Shown in pieces: positions 32,964 to 42,628 of a DNA stretch of 64,000 nt (position 1 is its first letter; every line of letters starts with the position of its first letter). The translations under genes were made by a program, and so were the position numbers. The DNA lies in NCBI RefSeq assembly GCF_025145845.1, contig NZ_CP102253.1, forward strand, positions 1,178,001-1,242,000, given 5' to 3'. The DNA is from Alistipes shahii WAL 8301 (GTDB lineage: Bacteria > Bacteroidota > Bacteroidia > Bacteroidales > Rikenellaceae). The notes beneath the pieces are model-generated. The model had not been told where the DNA came from. It saw only the letters and a program-made list of their open reading frames with translations, and did no database searches.

Positions 32964-35900
32964 ATGAAACAAAAACTGACCAAACTGCTTTGTTCGGTGT
33001 TTCTCGTTGCCTTTGCGATCCCTGCGATCGCCCAGTCGTCCGGAGGCAGCAGCACCCGCACCATTACGGGAAAGGTGACCGACAGTGAGGGGGCGCCGAT
33101 CATCGGCGCGGTCGTCATGGCGTCGCAGCGCGAAGCCACGACGACCAATTCCGAAGGCAGGTACACGCTGGCCGTACAAAGTCCCGACGCAGTTCTCCGA
33201 TTCTCCTGCATGGGCTACCGGCCCCGTTCGGAAAACACAGCGGGCCGCACCGTCGTCGACGTCTCGCTGGAGACCGACAACCAACTGCTCGAAGATGTCG
33301 TGGTGGTAGGCTACGGCGTCCAGAAGAAGGTCAACCTGACAGGTTCCGTCGCGTCGATCGACTTCTCGAAGACCAGTGAGAGCCGCTCGATCATCAGCAC
33401 CTCGGCGGCGCTGGCGGGCCTGGCGGCCGGTATGAACGTCACGCAAAGTTCCGGCCAGCCGGGTTCGGACAACGCGACGATCCGCATCCGCGGCGACGGC
33501 TCGTTCACCTCCGGCGCCAACGGCCCGCTGGTGCTCGTGGACGGCGTGGAGTGGAGCATGGACAACGTGAACCCGAACGACATCGCGTCGATCTCGGTGC
33601 TCAAGGACGCCGCCTCGGCCTCGATCTACGGAACGCGCGCCGCCAACGGCGTCATCCTCATCACCACGAAAAACGGCTCGTCCGGGAAAGCCCAGATCAG
33701 CTACTCCTACAAGGGCATCCTGCAAATGCCCTACAACGACCTGCACTTCGTTTCGGATTACGCCCGGCACATGGAGCTTATCAACGAGTCGTGCGACAAC
33801 ATCGGGACCTCGCGCATCTTCTCCCAGTCGAACATCGACCTCTGGCGGGAGAAGTCGGCCGATCCCTACGGGGTCGGTGAAAACGGCGTCCCGAACTTCG
33901 CGCTCTACCCCAACACCGACTGGTTTGACGAGATTTTCGAGAACGGCTACTCCCAGGAGCACAACCTCTCGATCTCGGGCGGGTCGGAGAAGATCCGCTA
34001 CCTGCTCTCGCTGGGCTACCTCGACAATCAGGGTGTCATGGGGCGGTTCGGCATCGACTCCTCGACCCAGAAGGTGAACTTCCGCACCAACCTCGAAGCG
34101 GACGTCACGAAGTGGTTCACGGCAGGCGTCCGGCTGTTCGGACAACGCCAGGAATACGGGCTGGCCAACATCTCGGGAGCCTTCAACGCCCTGTACCAGA
34201 CCACCCCGGGCGTCTATCCCGGTTCCGTCAACGCCTGGGGCCGTCCCGCCCTGGCCGCCGAGGAGTCTTCGAACGCCAACAACATCTTCGGAATGATGTA
34301 CGGCTCGGGCGGCTACAACAACTCCACCCGCGTCAACGGCTCGGTCTACGCCACGATCCGCCCGTACAAGGGCGTGAGCGTCGAGGCCACGGTGAACTAC
34401 TCCCCGACCTTCGGCGAACGGCACTCCTACGGCCGCGAAAACGGCTACTGGGACTACACCACCGACACGCGCTATTCCAGTTCCGACCTCTCGAACGCCG
34501 GGGTTTCGAACACCACCTCGCGGAACTACTACCTCTCCTCGGAGATCCTCGCCCGCTACACGGCCGCCATCGGCGACCACGACTTCGGCGTGCTGTTCGG
34601 CTATTCGGCCATGGAATACCGGACCTGGGGCTGGGGCGTGAGCAAGCAGGGAGCCACGGACTGGACGCTGAACGACCTGGGAACCTACGAAACGCTTTCG
34701 GGATCGTCGAGCACGGCCAAAAACGGCTGGGGCCTGCGCTCCTACTTCGGACGTGTCAACTACGCCTACAAAAACCGCTACCTGTTCGAGGCGAATCTCC
34801 GCGCCGACGGCTCCTCGCGCTTCGGCAGCAACAACCGCTACGGCATCTTCCCCTCGTTCTCGGCCGGATGGAAAATCCACGAGGAACGTTTCATGGAGGG
34901 GACCGAAGACTGGCTCTCGAACCTCAAGCTGCGCGCATCGTGGGGCAAGGCCGGCAACAACCAGGGCATCGGCAACTATGCCTGGCAGGCGGTCTACGCC
35001 ACGCAGAACGTCGTGGTGGACGGGTCCGGCTCGAAAGGGCTTTACATCTCCTCGCTGAGCAACGCCGACCTCAAGTGGGAAACCACCGCCACGACCGACA
35101 TCGGCCTCGACATGGGCTTCTTCGACAACCGGCTCACGGCGGAGATCGACTACTACCGCAAGAACACCACGGACATCCTCTACACCCCGACGATCTACAT
35201 GACGATGGGCGAGGTGTCGGGCGTGCCCTCGAACCTGGGCAGCGTGGTGAACAAGGGCGTCGAGCTGGCGCTGAACTGGAAAAGCCGCATCGGCAAGGAT
35301 TTCAGCTACTATGCCGGGGTGAATTTCTCGTACAACAAAAACCGGGTCACCAGGTTCAAGGGCGATCTGGTCAAAACGTGGACCGACGGGGTCTACACCA
35401 ACAACCTCTCCGACGTCACGGCCGGCTACGGCAGCGGCAAGCTGTGCGAGGGGCACGCTCTGGGCGAGCACTACCTCCGGAGGCTCTACAAGGGCAACGG
35501 ACGCGGTTACAGGGGCGGCGCCGTCGACGTCAACGCCGGACCGAAGGACGGCATGATCCGCACGCAGCAGGATTTCGAATGGGTGCAGGCCATGCTCGAA
35601 ACGGGCTACACGTTCAACGGCGTGACGGCCCTCAGCAAGGACCAGCTCTGGTACGGCGACCTGATCTACGTCGACCGGAACGGCGACGGCAACTACGGCG
35701 ATGACAACGACATGGACTTCAACGGCCGCACGAGCACGCCCTCGTACAACCTCGGGGTCAACCTCGGATTCGCCTGGAAAGGGCTCGATTTCAACATGAC
35801 ATGGTCGGGCGCGTTCGACTACTACATCATCTGGAACGCCCTCTACTACAACGGGACCCAGACCACGAACGGACACGGCATCAGCGAACGGGTGGCCGAC

Positions 35901-36239
35901 AACCACTACTTCTTCGATCCGGAGAATCCCGCAGACGCGAGAACCAATCTCAAGGGAGCCTATCCGCGGCTGACCTTCGGCACTCCCGGCGACAACCGTC
36001 AGGCCAGCGAGTTCTACGAATACAAGGGCGACTACCTGAAGCTGAAGAACGTCCAGATCGGCTACACGCTCCCCTCCCGGATCACGAAGAAATTCTACGT
36101 CCAGCAGCTGCGGTTCTTCGTATCGGGAGAGAACCTGCTCACCATCACCGACTACCCGGGCCTCGACCCGGAGAAAGGCTCCGCCATCGGCTATCCCCTC
36201 ATGCGTTCGGTCACATTCGGAGCACAGATAACATTCTAA
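32964..36239 (+). CDS. susC: SusC-family TonB-dependent transporter (PUL 2)
   Basis: A 1091-residue outer-membrane transporter. It has a signal peptide ending near AIAQS, a carboxypeptidase-like domain (ITGKVTDSEGAPIIGAVV), a TonB box (LLEDVVVVGYG), a plug (SSGQPGSDNATIRIRG) and a barrel ending in VTFGAQITF. It imports glycosaminoglycan oligosaccharides together with SusD, which starts five bases downstream. It is normal in length and has no visible frameshift. GC is high, unlike the SusC of PUL 1. Confidence 0.95.
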   Translation: MKQKLTKLLCSVFLVAFAIPAIAQSSGGSSTRTITGKVTDSEGAPIIGAVVMASQREATTTNSEGRYTLAVQSPDAVLRFSCMGYRPRSENTAGRTVVDVSLETDNQLLEDVVVVGYGVQKKVNLTGSVASIDFSKTSESRSIISTSAALAGLAAGMNVTQSSGQPGSDNATIRIRGDGSFTSGANGPLVLVDGVEWSMDNVNPNDIASISVLKDAASASIYGTRAANGVILITTKNGSSGKAQISYSYKGILQMPYNDLHFVSDYARHMELINESCDNIGTSRIFSQSNIDLWREKSADPYGVGENGVPNFALYPNTDWFDEIFENGYSQEHNLSISGGSEKIRYLLSLGYLDNQGVMGRFGIDSSTQKVNFRTNLEADVTKWFTAGVRLFGQRQEYGLANISGAFNALYQTTPGVYPGSVNAWGRPALAAEESSNANNIFGMMYGSGGYNNSTRVNGSVYATIRPYKGVSVEATVNYSPTFGERHSYGRENGYWDYTTDTRYSSSDLSNAGVSNTTSRNYYLSSEILARYTAAIGDHDFGVLFGYSAMEYRTWGWGVSKQGATDWTLNDLGTYETLSGSSSTAKNGWGLRSYFGRVNYAYKNRYLFEANLRADGSSRFGSNNRYGIFPSFSAGWKIHEERFMEGTEDWLSNLKLRASWGKAGNNQGIGNYAWQAVYATQNVVVDGSGSKGLYISSLSNADLKWETTATTDIGLDMGFFDNRLTAEIDYYRKNTTDILYTPTIYMTMGEVSGVPSNLGSVVNKGVELALNWKSRIGKDFSYYAGVNFSYNKNRVTRFKGDLVKTWTDGVYTNNLSDVTAGYGSGKLCEGHALGEHYLRRLYKGNGRGYRGGAVDVNAGPKDGMIRTQQDFEWVQAMLETGYTFNGVTALSKDQLWYGDLIYVDRNGDGNYGDDNDMDFNGRTSTPSYNLGVNLGFAWKGLDFNMTWSGAFDYYIIWNALYYNGTQTTNGHGISERVADNHYFFDPENPADARTNLKGAYPRLTFGTPGDNRQASEFYEYKGDYLKLKNVQIGYTLPSRITKKFYVQQLRFFVSGENLLTITDYPGLDPEKGSAIGYPLMRSVTFGAQITF

Positions 36240-36244
36240 CGACT

Positions 36245-38068
36245 ATGAAAAAGCTATATTATACGATCCTTGCCACCGCAGCGGCCCTGACGACCGCTTC
36301 ATGCGTGGACCTGCTCAACACGGCCCCTGAAAACCAGATCGCCAGCGAGAACATGTGGACCACGCCCGAACTCGCCCTGAAGGGCATGAACGGACTCTAC
36401 GAGACGTTCTACAACCGCAAACAGAGCAACGGCACGCAGGTCCGCTCGGAGAACCTCGACGGACTCAACAAGTACGGCATCGAAGCCCTGGGATTCTGCA
36501 CCGACTACTACGCCAACAACTACCCGATCTACCTGCTCTACAATCAGGCGAAGCGCGCCAACGACTGGCAGCTGGCGCACGAATGGAGGTTCTGCTACAC
36601 GATCGTGCACGCCGCCAACGACGCCGTCACGAACCTGCACAAGGCCGGACTGGACGCCCCGACCTACGAGCGTTACCTCTGCGAGGCCCGGTTCCTCCGG
36701 GCCTGGGCCTACTCCCGCTTGAACAAATTCTGGCAGGGCGTCCCGGTCTACCTCGAGCCTATCTCCAACGAGCAGTGCACGCGGACGCAGGAGAGCGCCG
36801 AATACGTGTGGCGCGAAGTGGTACTGCCCGACCTGAAATACTGCATCGACAACGCGTCGTTCCCCGAAAACACCCTCGGGGAGAGCAACTTCGGCCGCCC
36901 GTCGAAAGGCGCCGCCTACGCCCTGCGCGGCATGGCCTACATGTGGCTCAAGGAGTGGCAGAACGCCGCCAACGATTTCGAGCAGGTCGGCCAGTGCGGC
37001 TACGACCTCTGGCGGGGAGAGTACATCGACTTCTTCAGCCCCGACAACGAGCGCGACAACGAGATGATCTTCGCCATCCAGTACGACGAGGAGTCCGGCT
37101 ACTGCGACAACATCCAGCAGGCCGTGGGCGCCCGCGACACCTACGGCGGCTGGGACGAGGTGAAACCGGCGTCGGATTTCGTCGACTACTACCAGAACGA
37201 CGACGGCACGGAGTTCAAATGGAGCCAGGTGACCGGGCTTGAGAACTGGGACCAGCTGACGCCCAGACAGCGGGCCGTGTTCTTCTGCCGCGACGGGCTG
37301 AAAAGCAACGCGAAGCTGGCGTCGCAGAAGACCCAGGCGATCGGCATCTGCGGACAGGACATCTTCGACCGCTACTACCTCGACAACGGCAACGAGGCCC
37401 GGATCAAGGCCGCCTACGACAAGCGCGACCCGCGGCTCAAGCAGACGATCGTCACCCCCTACGAACCGGTGGACTGCTTCACGGCAGGACTCAACGGCGA
37501 CGAGAACATGATCGGCAAGCAGCTCCGCTGGCCGCTCTACCTGCAAGGAACCAGCGGCGGCGACTTCTGGCTCGACAAGCGCACCTCGGCCTACTACTGC
37601 TACCGCAAGTACGTGCGTTTCCTCAAGGGCGAACTGATCGACCGGCAGCGCTGCTACACGGACTTCCCGCTCATCCGCTACACCGACGTCATCCTGCAAT
37701 GGGCCGAGGCGCTGATCGAGCTGAACGAGTTCACCCCGGCGAAGAACCTCATCGACCAGGTGCGCGCCCGCGCCCACATGCCGGGCATCACGATCGGCGG
37801 TCTCGACGCCATGCGCGAGGCCGTACGCTACGAGCGCCGCGTGGAATTTCCGGTCGAGGCGGTGAACTTCTTCGACGAAGTGCGCTGGGGAACCTATAAG
37901 GAGACCAAGTTCCAGGGACAGGACGTCCACGGCGGCCAGTCGTGGTGGGGCGACAACACGGTCGAATACGCCTGGTACTGGGACGACTGCCTCTGGCCGT
38001 GGTCCGTACCGCAGGGCGAGTTGCAGCGGAACGCTTCGCTCACCACCCGCCCGGGCTGGGTCTATTGA
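36245..38068 (+). CDS. susD: SusD-family glycan-binding lipoprotein (PUL 2)
   Basis: A 607-residue lipoprotein with lipobox TTASC (Cys20) followed by VDLLNTAPENQIASENMWTT, the standard SusD start. TPR-like helices (LCEARFLRAWAYSRLNKFWQGVPVY region) and the C-terminal MREAVRYERRVEFPVEAVNFFDEVRWG motif are present. I chose the ATG at 36245 because it gives the signal peptide MKKLYYTILATAAAL. It acts as the surface lid of the SusC upstream. Confidence 0.93.
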   Translation: MKKLYYTILATAAALTTASCVDLLNTAPENQIASENMWTTPELALKGMNGLYETFYNRKQSNGTQVRSENLDGLNKYGIEALGFCTDYYANNYPIYLLYNQAKRANDWQLAHEWRFCYTIVHAANDAVTNLHKAGLDAPTYERYLCEARFLRAWAYSRLNKFWQGVPVYLEPISNEQCTRTQESAEYVWREVVLPDLKYCIDNASFPENTLGESNFGRPSKGAAYALRGMAYMWLKEWQNAANDFEQVGQCGYDLWRGEYIDFFSPDNERDNEMIFAIQYDEESGYCDNIQQAVGARDTYGGWDEVKPASDFVDYYQNDDGTEFKWSQVTGLENWDQLTPRQRAVFFCRDGLKSNAKLASQKTQAIGICGQDIFDRYYLDNGNEARIKAAYDKRDPRLKQTIVTPYEPVDCFTAGLNGDENMIGKQLRWPLYLQGTSGGDFWLDKRTSAYYCYRKYVRFLKGELIDRQRCYTDFPLIRYTDVILQWAEALIELNEFTPAKNLIDQVRARAHMPGITIGGLDAMREAVRYERRVEFPVEAVNFFDEVRWGTYKETKFQGQDVHGGQSWWGDNTVEYAWYWDDCLWPWSVPQGELQRNASLTTRPGWVY

Positions 38069-38095
38069 TTGTTTAACCTCAATCCGTTTATCGAA

Positions 38096-38563
38096 ATGAA
38101 AAAGATTCTCATACTCTCGGCCGCGCTCCTCACCGGCTTTTTCGCCCTCTCCTGCGGGGACTCCTCGTCGGAACCCGAAGACGACCCCAACATGCCCGCC
38201 GTGAAGATCGAGGTCGGAGACATCGCCGACAACAAGGCGACCGTCACCGCGGCGCTGGAAAAAGGCAACTTCTACGGGGCCAAGATCGTGACGGGCGTCC
38301 GCGTCTCCACGCTCACGCTCGACTACACGCGGGAAATCCCGCTGATCAAGTACGTCGAGGCGAACGGCACGGCGGCCGAACTGCCCTTCACGACACAGCT
38401 CACCGACCTGATCTTCGAGCAGGACTACTTCTGCGCCGTCATCGTCTACGACCGCACGGGCCGCGCCTGCCACTCCGCCTACCTCACCTTCACGGCCGAG
38501 GGCGATCCGGAGGGAATCAGCAACGACAATTCGGCCGGAAACCTCGAAGACAACCCGCAGTAA
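38096..38563 (+). CDS. Small PUL lipoprotein (SusE-position, FN3-like)
   Basis: A 155-residue lipoprotein from the ATG at 38096 (MKKILILSAALLTGFFALSCGD, lipobox ALSC). The mature part is one beta-sandwich-like domain, ending AYLTFTAEG, reminiscent of FN3 or SusE N-terminal domains. It sits where SusE/SusF-type surface glycan-binding proteins usually sit but is much shorter. A surface carbohydrate-binding or structural role is inferred only. Confidence 0.75.
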   Translation: MKKILILSAALLTGFFALSCGDSSSEPEDDPNMPAVKIEVGDIADNKATVTAALEKGNFYGAKIVTGVRVSTLTLDYTREIPLIKYVEANGTAAELPFTTQLTDLIFEQDYFCAVIVYDRTGRACHSAYLTFTAEGDPEGISNDNSAGNLEDNPQ

Positions 38564-38584
38564 AACCCAAAACGAGCAAACGAT

Positions 38585-40606
38585 ATGAAAAAGCTACTTT
38601 ATAGCGTCTCAACGGCCCTGCTTCTCCTCTCCTGCAACACGGAAGACCCGTCGCTGGAGGCCGAACCGGGCAAGGGCGGGAACGTGATCACGTTCGTCGG
38701 CAGGACCTTCCCCGAGACCCGGACCGAAATCGGCGTGAAGGACGGCAACTCCTACCCGGTCCTCTGGTCGTCGGGCGACCGGATCGGCATCATCTCCCCG
38801 GTCGAAACCCTTTTCCAAAACGCCAGCGCGACGCTGAACGCCAGCGACGCCGGCAAGAACAGCGGCATTTTCGTCCTCGAGACCGAAACCGCCGTGGAGA
38901 GCAGCATGGACCTGATCGTCTACTATCCGTACAGTTCCTACACGACCTACGGCGACGGCGCTCTTCATGCGTCTGTTCCCATGGAACAGCGTCAGGCGCG
39001 CCCGGGCGACTCCTCCCACACGGGAAAATACACCCTGGCCTACGACAAGACCACGATCGACCCCGCCGCCGCGGCCCCGGGCAAGTCCCCCTCGGCGTCG
39101 TTCTCGCTGCGGCACGCCGTGGCGTACGTCCGGCTCGTGATTTCGAGCACGGAATACGCCGGCTACAAACTCAACGGCGCGTCGCTGTGGTGTGACGGCG
39201 AGGCTGTCTCCGGCGACATTTCGGTCAACGTCGCCACGGGCGAAACCCGGACCGAGACCCCGCGCAACTACGCCACCGTCGTCGTGGAGGAGCCGCAGGC
39301 GCTCTCCTCGGCGCAGGAACTTTGGCTCGTGACGCTGCCCGTGAACCTGACCGGCAAGGAGGTTTACGTCTCCGTGGCCATGACCGACGGCACGAAAAAC
39401 GTGACCATCCCCGTCAAGGTCGACGTGAAGGAGCTGAAGGCGAACGCCGTCAACACGATCACCGTGGCGAACGTCTCCCTAGCGGACAACCGGTTCGCCT
39501 GGTATCAGCCCGAAGAGACGCGCTATCTCGCCGAGGGCTGGGCCTACGGCGAGGCCAACACCTTCGTCACGAGCGCCGACGGCGAGGAGATCACGGTCGA
39601 TGTCAGGGCGCGCGGCTTCTTCAACGGCTGCGAAGAGCCGAAATACGCCAAAATCATCTTCGCCAACAACCTCTCGGGAACCAACTACACGCTGGCGATC
39701 AACGGCAAGCGGAACAACCCCGACTCCCCGGCCGACTATGCCGAGGAGGTGGAGATCGGAAGCGACTGCAAACTGACGCTCAAGACCACGAAGGGCAGCT
39801 ATCTGGGATGGTTCGGCAAGGTGGGCCTCCTGAACGCCGAAAAGAAATTCATCTGGGCCTTCACCGTCTGGTATCTGCCGGGAGGCGTCACAGGACACCC
39901 CTACAAGAGCGGAGTGGTCATGGACCGCTACATCGGCGACAGCTACGCCCCGAACTACAACAACTGGCACGGCGTGGGAGCCTACTTCCAGTGGGGCCGC
40001 CCGTTCAGCTTCTCTTGGGGCAGCATCACCTACACGGTCGCCTCGACCAACGCGACGGACCTCAAGATTTCGGCGAGCAATCCGGGCGTCTTCTTCAAGA
40101 CCGACGGCGCCTCGAAGCACAACGGCGACTGGTGGCTCGGCGACTGGACCGGCAAGCGCACCGACCGCAAGGACGACTTCTGGGGCAACCCGAACGGCAC
40201 GGCGGAGGCCGGATCGCCCGCGAACGGCACCAAGTCGATCTTCGATCCCTGCCCCAAAGGCTGGATGGTGGCCTCCCCGGCAGTCTACAAGGAGGTGCTC
40301 GCCGGCAAGGACGACGCATTCGAAAAGAACAACTCGGTACAGTCGATGATCTACAAATACGACGGCACGAACAAGGCTTACTGGCACTTCAGCGGCCTGA
40401 AATGGGCCTCGTCGGGCGGAAACCCGAACAACAACCAGAACGACATTCTGGGCGTCTGGTCCAATTCGTCCTACCACGGATACGAAGCCTCGGACCACAA
40501 CGTCTACCAGCTCTACTACCGCACGTCGCAGGGCACGTGGAACGACGGCGGCGGCCGTGCGGCCGGCATGTCGGTACGCTGCATGCAGGACACCGAAAAC
40601 CGTTGA
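38585..40606 (+). CDS. Fimbrillin-like lipoprotein with C-terminal FISUMP domain
   Basis: A 673-residue lipoprotein (LLLLSCNTED, Cys19). Residues about 28-300 have the fimbrillin/Mfa-like pattern (ITFVGRTFPETRTEIG, PVLWSSGDRIGIIS, SFSLRHAVAYVRLVI). Residues about 310-430 form a separate beta domain. The C-terminus has the FISUMP signatures DPCPKGWMVASP, WHFSGLKWASSGG and AAGMSVRCMQ. It probably sits on the surface and binds glycan or forms an adhesin tip. The combination of fimbrillin and FISUMP parts is unusual but has precedent in Bacteroidota lipoproteins. Position after the SusE-like gene supports a surface PUL role. Confidence 0.8.
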   Translation: MKKLLYSVSTALLLLSCNTEDPSLEAEPGKGGNVITFVGRTFPETRTEIGVKDGNSYPVLWSSGDRIGIISPVETLFQNASATLNASDAGKNSGIFVLETETAVESSMDLIVYYPYSSYTTYGDGALHASVPMEQRQARPGDSSHTGKYTLAYDKTTIDPAAAAPGKSPSASFSLRHAVAYVRLVISSTEYAGYKLNGASLWCDGEAVSGDISVNVATGETRTETPRNYATVVVEEPQALSSAQELWLVTLPVNLTGKEVYVSVAMTDGTKNVTIPVKVDVKELKANAVNTITVANVSLADNRFAWYQPEETRYLAEGWAYGEANTFVTSADGEEITVDVRARGFFNGCEEPKYAKIIFANNLSGTNYTLAINGKRNNPDSPADYAEEVEIGSDCKLTLKTTKGSYLGWFGKVGLLNAEKKFIWAFTVWYLPGGVTGHPYKSGVVMDRYIGDSYAPNYNNWHGVGAYFQWGRPFSFSWGSITYTVASTNATDLKISASNPGVFFKTDGASKHNGDWWLGDWTGKRTDRKDDFWGNPNGTAEAGSPANGTKSIFDPCPKGWMVASPAVYKEVLAGKDDAFEKNNSVQSMIYKYDGTNKAYWHFSGLKWASSGGNPNNNQNDILGVWSNSSYHGYEASDHNVYQLYYRTSQGTWNDGGGRAAGMSVRCMQDTENR

Positions 40607-40680
40607 CAACCGGAATCCGGAGGAGCGCCCGGCCGTCGGGCCGGACACTCCCCGGTTTGCGAACAAAAAACTTTACAGCC

Positions 40681-42618
40681 ATGAAGATATTGAAAAAACT
40701 GCTTTGGTTCGTCGCGGCGGCATGCGTCCTCTCCGGATGCGCCGACGACAGAATGATCTACAAACCCGGAAGCGGGTCCGGGAACGGCGGAAACGGCGGC
40801 GGCGGAGAGCAGCCGTCCGGTCCGGGCGACTATTCGAAACTCTCGGCGGCCAACCACCCGCGGATCATCATGTCCGAGGACGACGTGACGGCCATCAAGG
40901 CGAAACTGGCCGCCGGGTCCGACGCCAACCTGAAGAAACTCCACGAGTGCATCATGGCCTACGCCGACAAGGCGCTCACGGCCAAGGATCTGGTTTACGA
41001 AGTCACCGGCAAGCGGCTGCTGTCGGTCTCGACCGAGGCGGCCAACCGGATCATCTCCTGCTCCTACGCCTACCGTCTGACCGGGGAGGACAAATACCTC
41101 GAAAAGGCGGAGAAGGACATGCAGACGGTCTGCGCCTTCAAGGACTGGAACTCCGCGACCCACTTCCTCGACGGAGCCGAGATGGCCCACGGCGTGGGCA
41201 TCGGCTACGACTGGCTCTACGGCCGGTTGAGCGACGCGACGAAGAAGAGCGCCGAGAAGGCCATTCGGGACTACGCGTTCTACTGCGCGCTCAACGGCAA
41301 GTGGAACCTCAACTTCTACACCTCGGCGACCAACTGGAACCAGGTCTGCAACGGCGGACTGGTGGTGGCGGCGCTGGCCGTCTACGAGACCTGTCAGGAC
41401 GACGCGCGGAGCATCATCGACAAGGCGATCGAAAGCAACGCCTCGGTCATGCCCGAGATGTACAACCCCGACGGCAACTACCCCGAAGGCTACGGCTACT
41501 GGGGTTACGGAACGGCCTTCGAGTGCATCATGCTCGCGGCGATGGAGTCGTGCACGGGGACCGACAACGGCCTTTCGGCCGTCGACGGTTTCAAAAAGAC
41601 CGGCAAATGGATTCTCTTCATGGAGGGTATGAACAAAATGGCGTTCAACTACTGCGACTGCGCGCCTTCGAGCATCGCCTTCCCGCCGCTGTGGTATCTC
41701 GCCCACAAGTTCAACGACCAGTCGCTGCTGTACGGCGAGCTGATGAAACTCAACGACGGCCGCTACACCTCCTACGACTCGCCCAAGTACTTCCCCATGG
41801 CGATCGTCTATGCGAGCAAGTTCGACCTGAACAGCATTGCGCCCCCGGAGGAGAAGGTGTGGAGCGGCAAGGGCATCAACCCCGTGGTGCTGGTCCACGG
41901 CGACTGGACCTTCACCGACACCGACAAGTTCCTCGGCATCAAGGCCGGGCGGGCGAATTACAGCCACGGCCACATGGACGTCGGGTCGTTCGTCTACGAC
42001 GCCTGGGGCACGCGCTGGTCCGCCGATCTGGGCCTCCAGAGCTACGGCACGGTCGAAAACATCAATCTGCCGGGCTACACCGGAGGTTTCGGAAGCTACG
42101 ACCAGGGAGCCTTCCGCTGGGCCGTCTTCCGCTACAACAACTACAACCACAGCACCATCACCGTCAACGACGCTCTCCACCGCGCCGGAGGCCGGGCCGA
42201 GATCTCGAGCGTCATCAACACCTCCGCCTCGAAGGGCGCCACGATCGACATGACGGACATCCTTTCGTCCGAATGCGAAAGCGCCACGCGGACCGTAACG
42301 CTCGAAAACGACACGGACCTCGTGGTGAAGGACATCGTCAAGGCCAAATACAACAAGGCGGCCGACGTACGGTGGACGATGGTCACGCGAGCCATACCGA
42401 CCGTCGAGGGCAACCGGATCGTATTGCAGGGCGCGTCGAAAAAACTCTACCTCAAGGTGACCAGCCAGAACAACGCCAAGGTCACCCTCAAGACCTGGTC
42501 CACCGTCGGCGAATCGTACGACGCGAGCAACGCGGGCTACTACGAAGCCGGCTTCGAGGCCAAGGTGACCTCCGGCCAGACGGACACCTTCACCGTGACC
42601 CTCTCCCCGAACGAATAA
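40681..42618 (+). CDS. Heparinase II/III-fold polysaccharide lyase, lipoprotein
   Basis: A 645-residue lipoprotein (VLSGCADD) from the ATG at 40681. A Gly/Ser-rich linker (about residues 30-46) is followed by an (alpha/alpha) toroid (about 50-400; NWNQVCNGGLVVAALAVY) and a beta-sandwich with the heparinase-type catalytic segment YSHGHMDVGSFVYDAWG. This fold degrades acidic glycosaminoglycans or alginate by beta-elimination. I cannot assign the PL family; the neighbouring PL8, GH88 and sulfatases suggest chondroitin, dermatan or heparan sulfate. The linker may extend the enzyme from the outer membrane. Confidence 0.85.
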   Translation: MKILKKLLWFVAAACVLSGCADDRMIYKPGSGSGNGGNGGGGEQPSGPGDYSKLSAANHPRIIMSEDDVTAIKAKLAAGSDANLKKLHECIMAYADKALTAKDLVYEVTGKRLLSVSTEAANRIISCSYAYRLTGEDKYLEKAEKDMQTVCAFKDWNSATHFLDGAEMAHGVGIGYDWLYGRLSDATKKSAEKAIRDYAFYCALNGKWNLNFYTSATNWNQVCNGGLVVAALAVYETCQDDARSIIDKAIESNASVMPEMYNPDGNYPEGYGYWGYGTAFECIMLAAMESCTGTDNGLSAVDGFKKTGKWILFMEGMNKMAFNYCDCAPSSIAFPPLWYLAHKFNDQSLLYGELMKLNDGRYTSYDSPKYFPMAIVYASKFDLNSIAPPEEKVWSGKGINPVVLVHGDWTFTDTDKFLGIKAGRANYSHGHMDVGSFVYDAWGTRWSADLGLQSYGTVENINLPGYTGGFGSYDQGAFRWAVFRYNNYNHSTITVNDALHRAGGRAEISSVINTSASKGATIDMTDILSSECESATRTVTLENDTDLVVKDIVKAKYNKAADVRWTMVTRAIPTVEGNRIVLQGASKKLYLKVTSQNNAKVTLKTWSTVGESYDASNAGYYEAGFEAKVTSGQTDTFTVTLSPNE

Positions 42619-42628
42619 ACCGAAAACG

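Noticed and set aside
31748..36239. Several antisense and +1 frames of 400-980 codons across GH88 and SusC of PUL 2
   Set aside because: They are shadows of genes with clear motifs, a by-product of high GC and strong codon bias.
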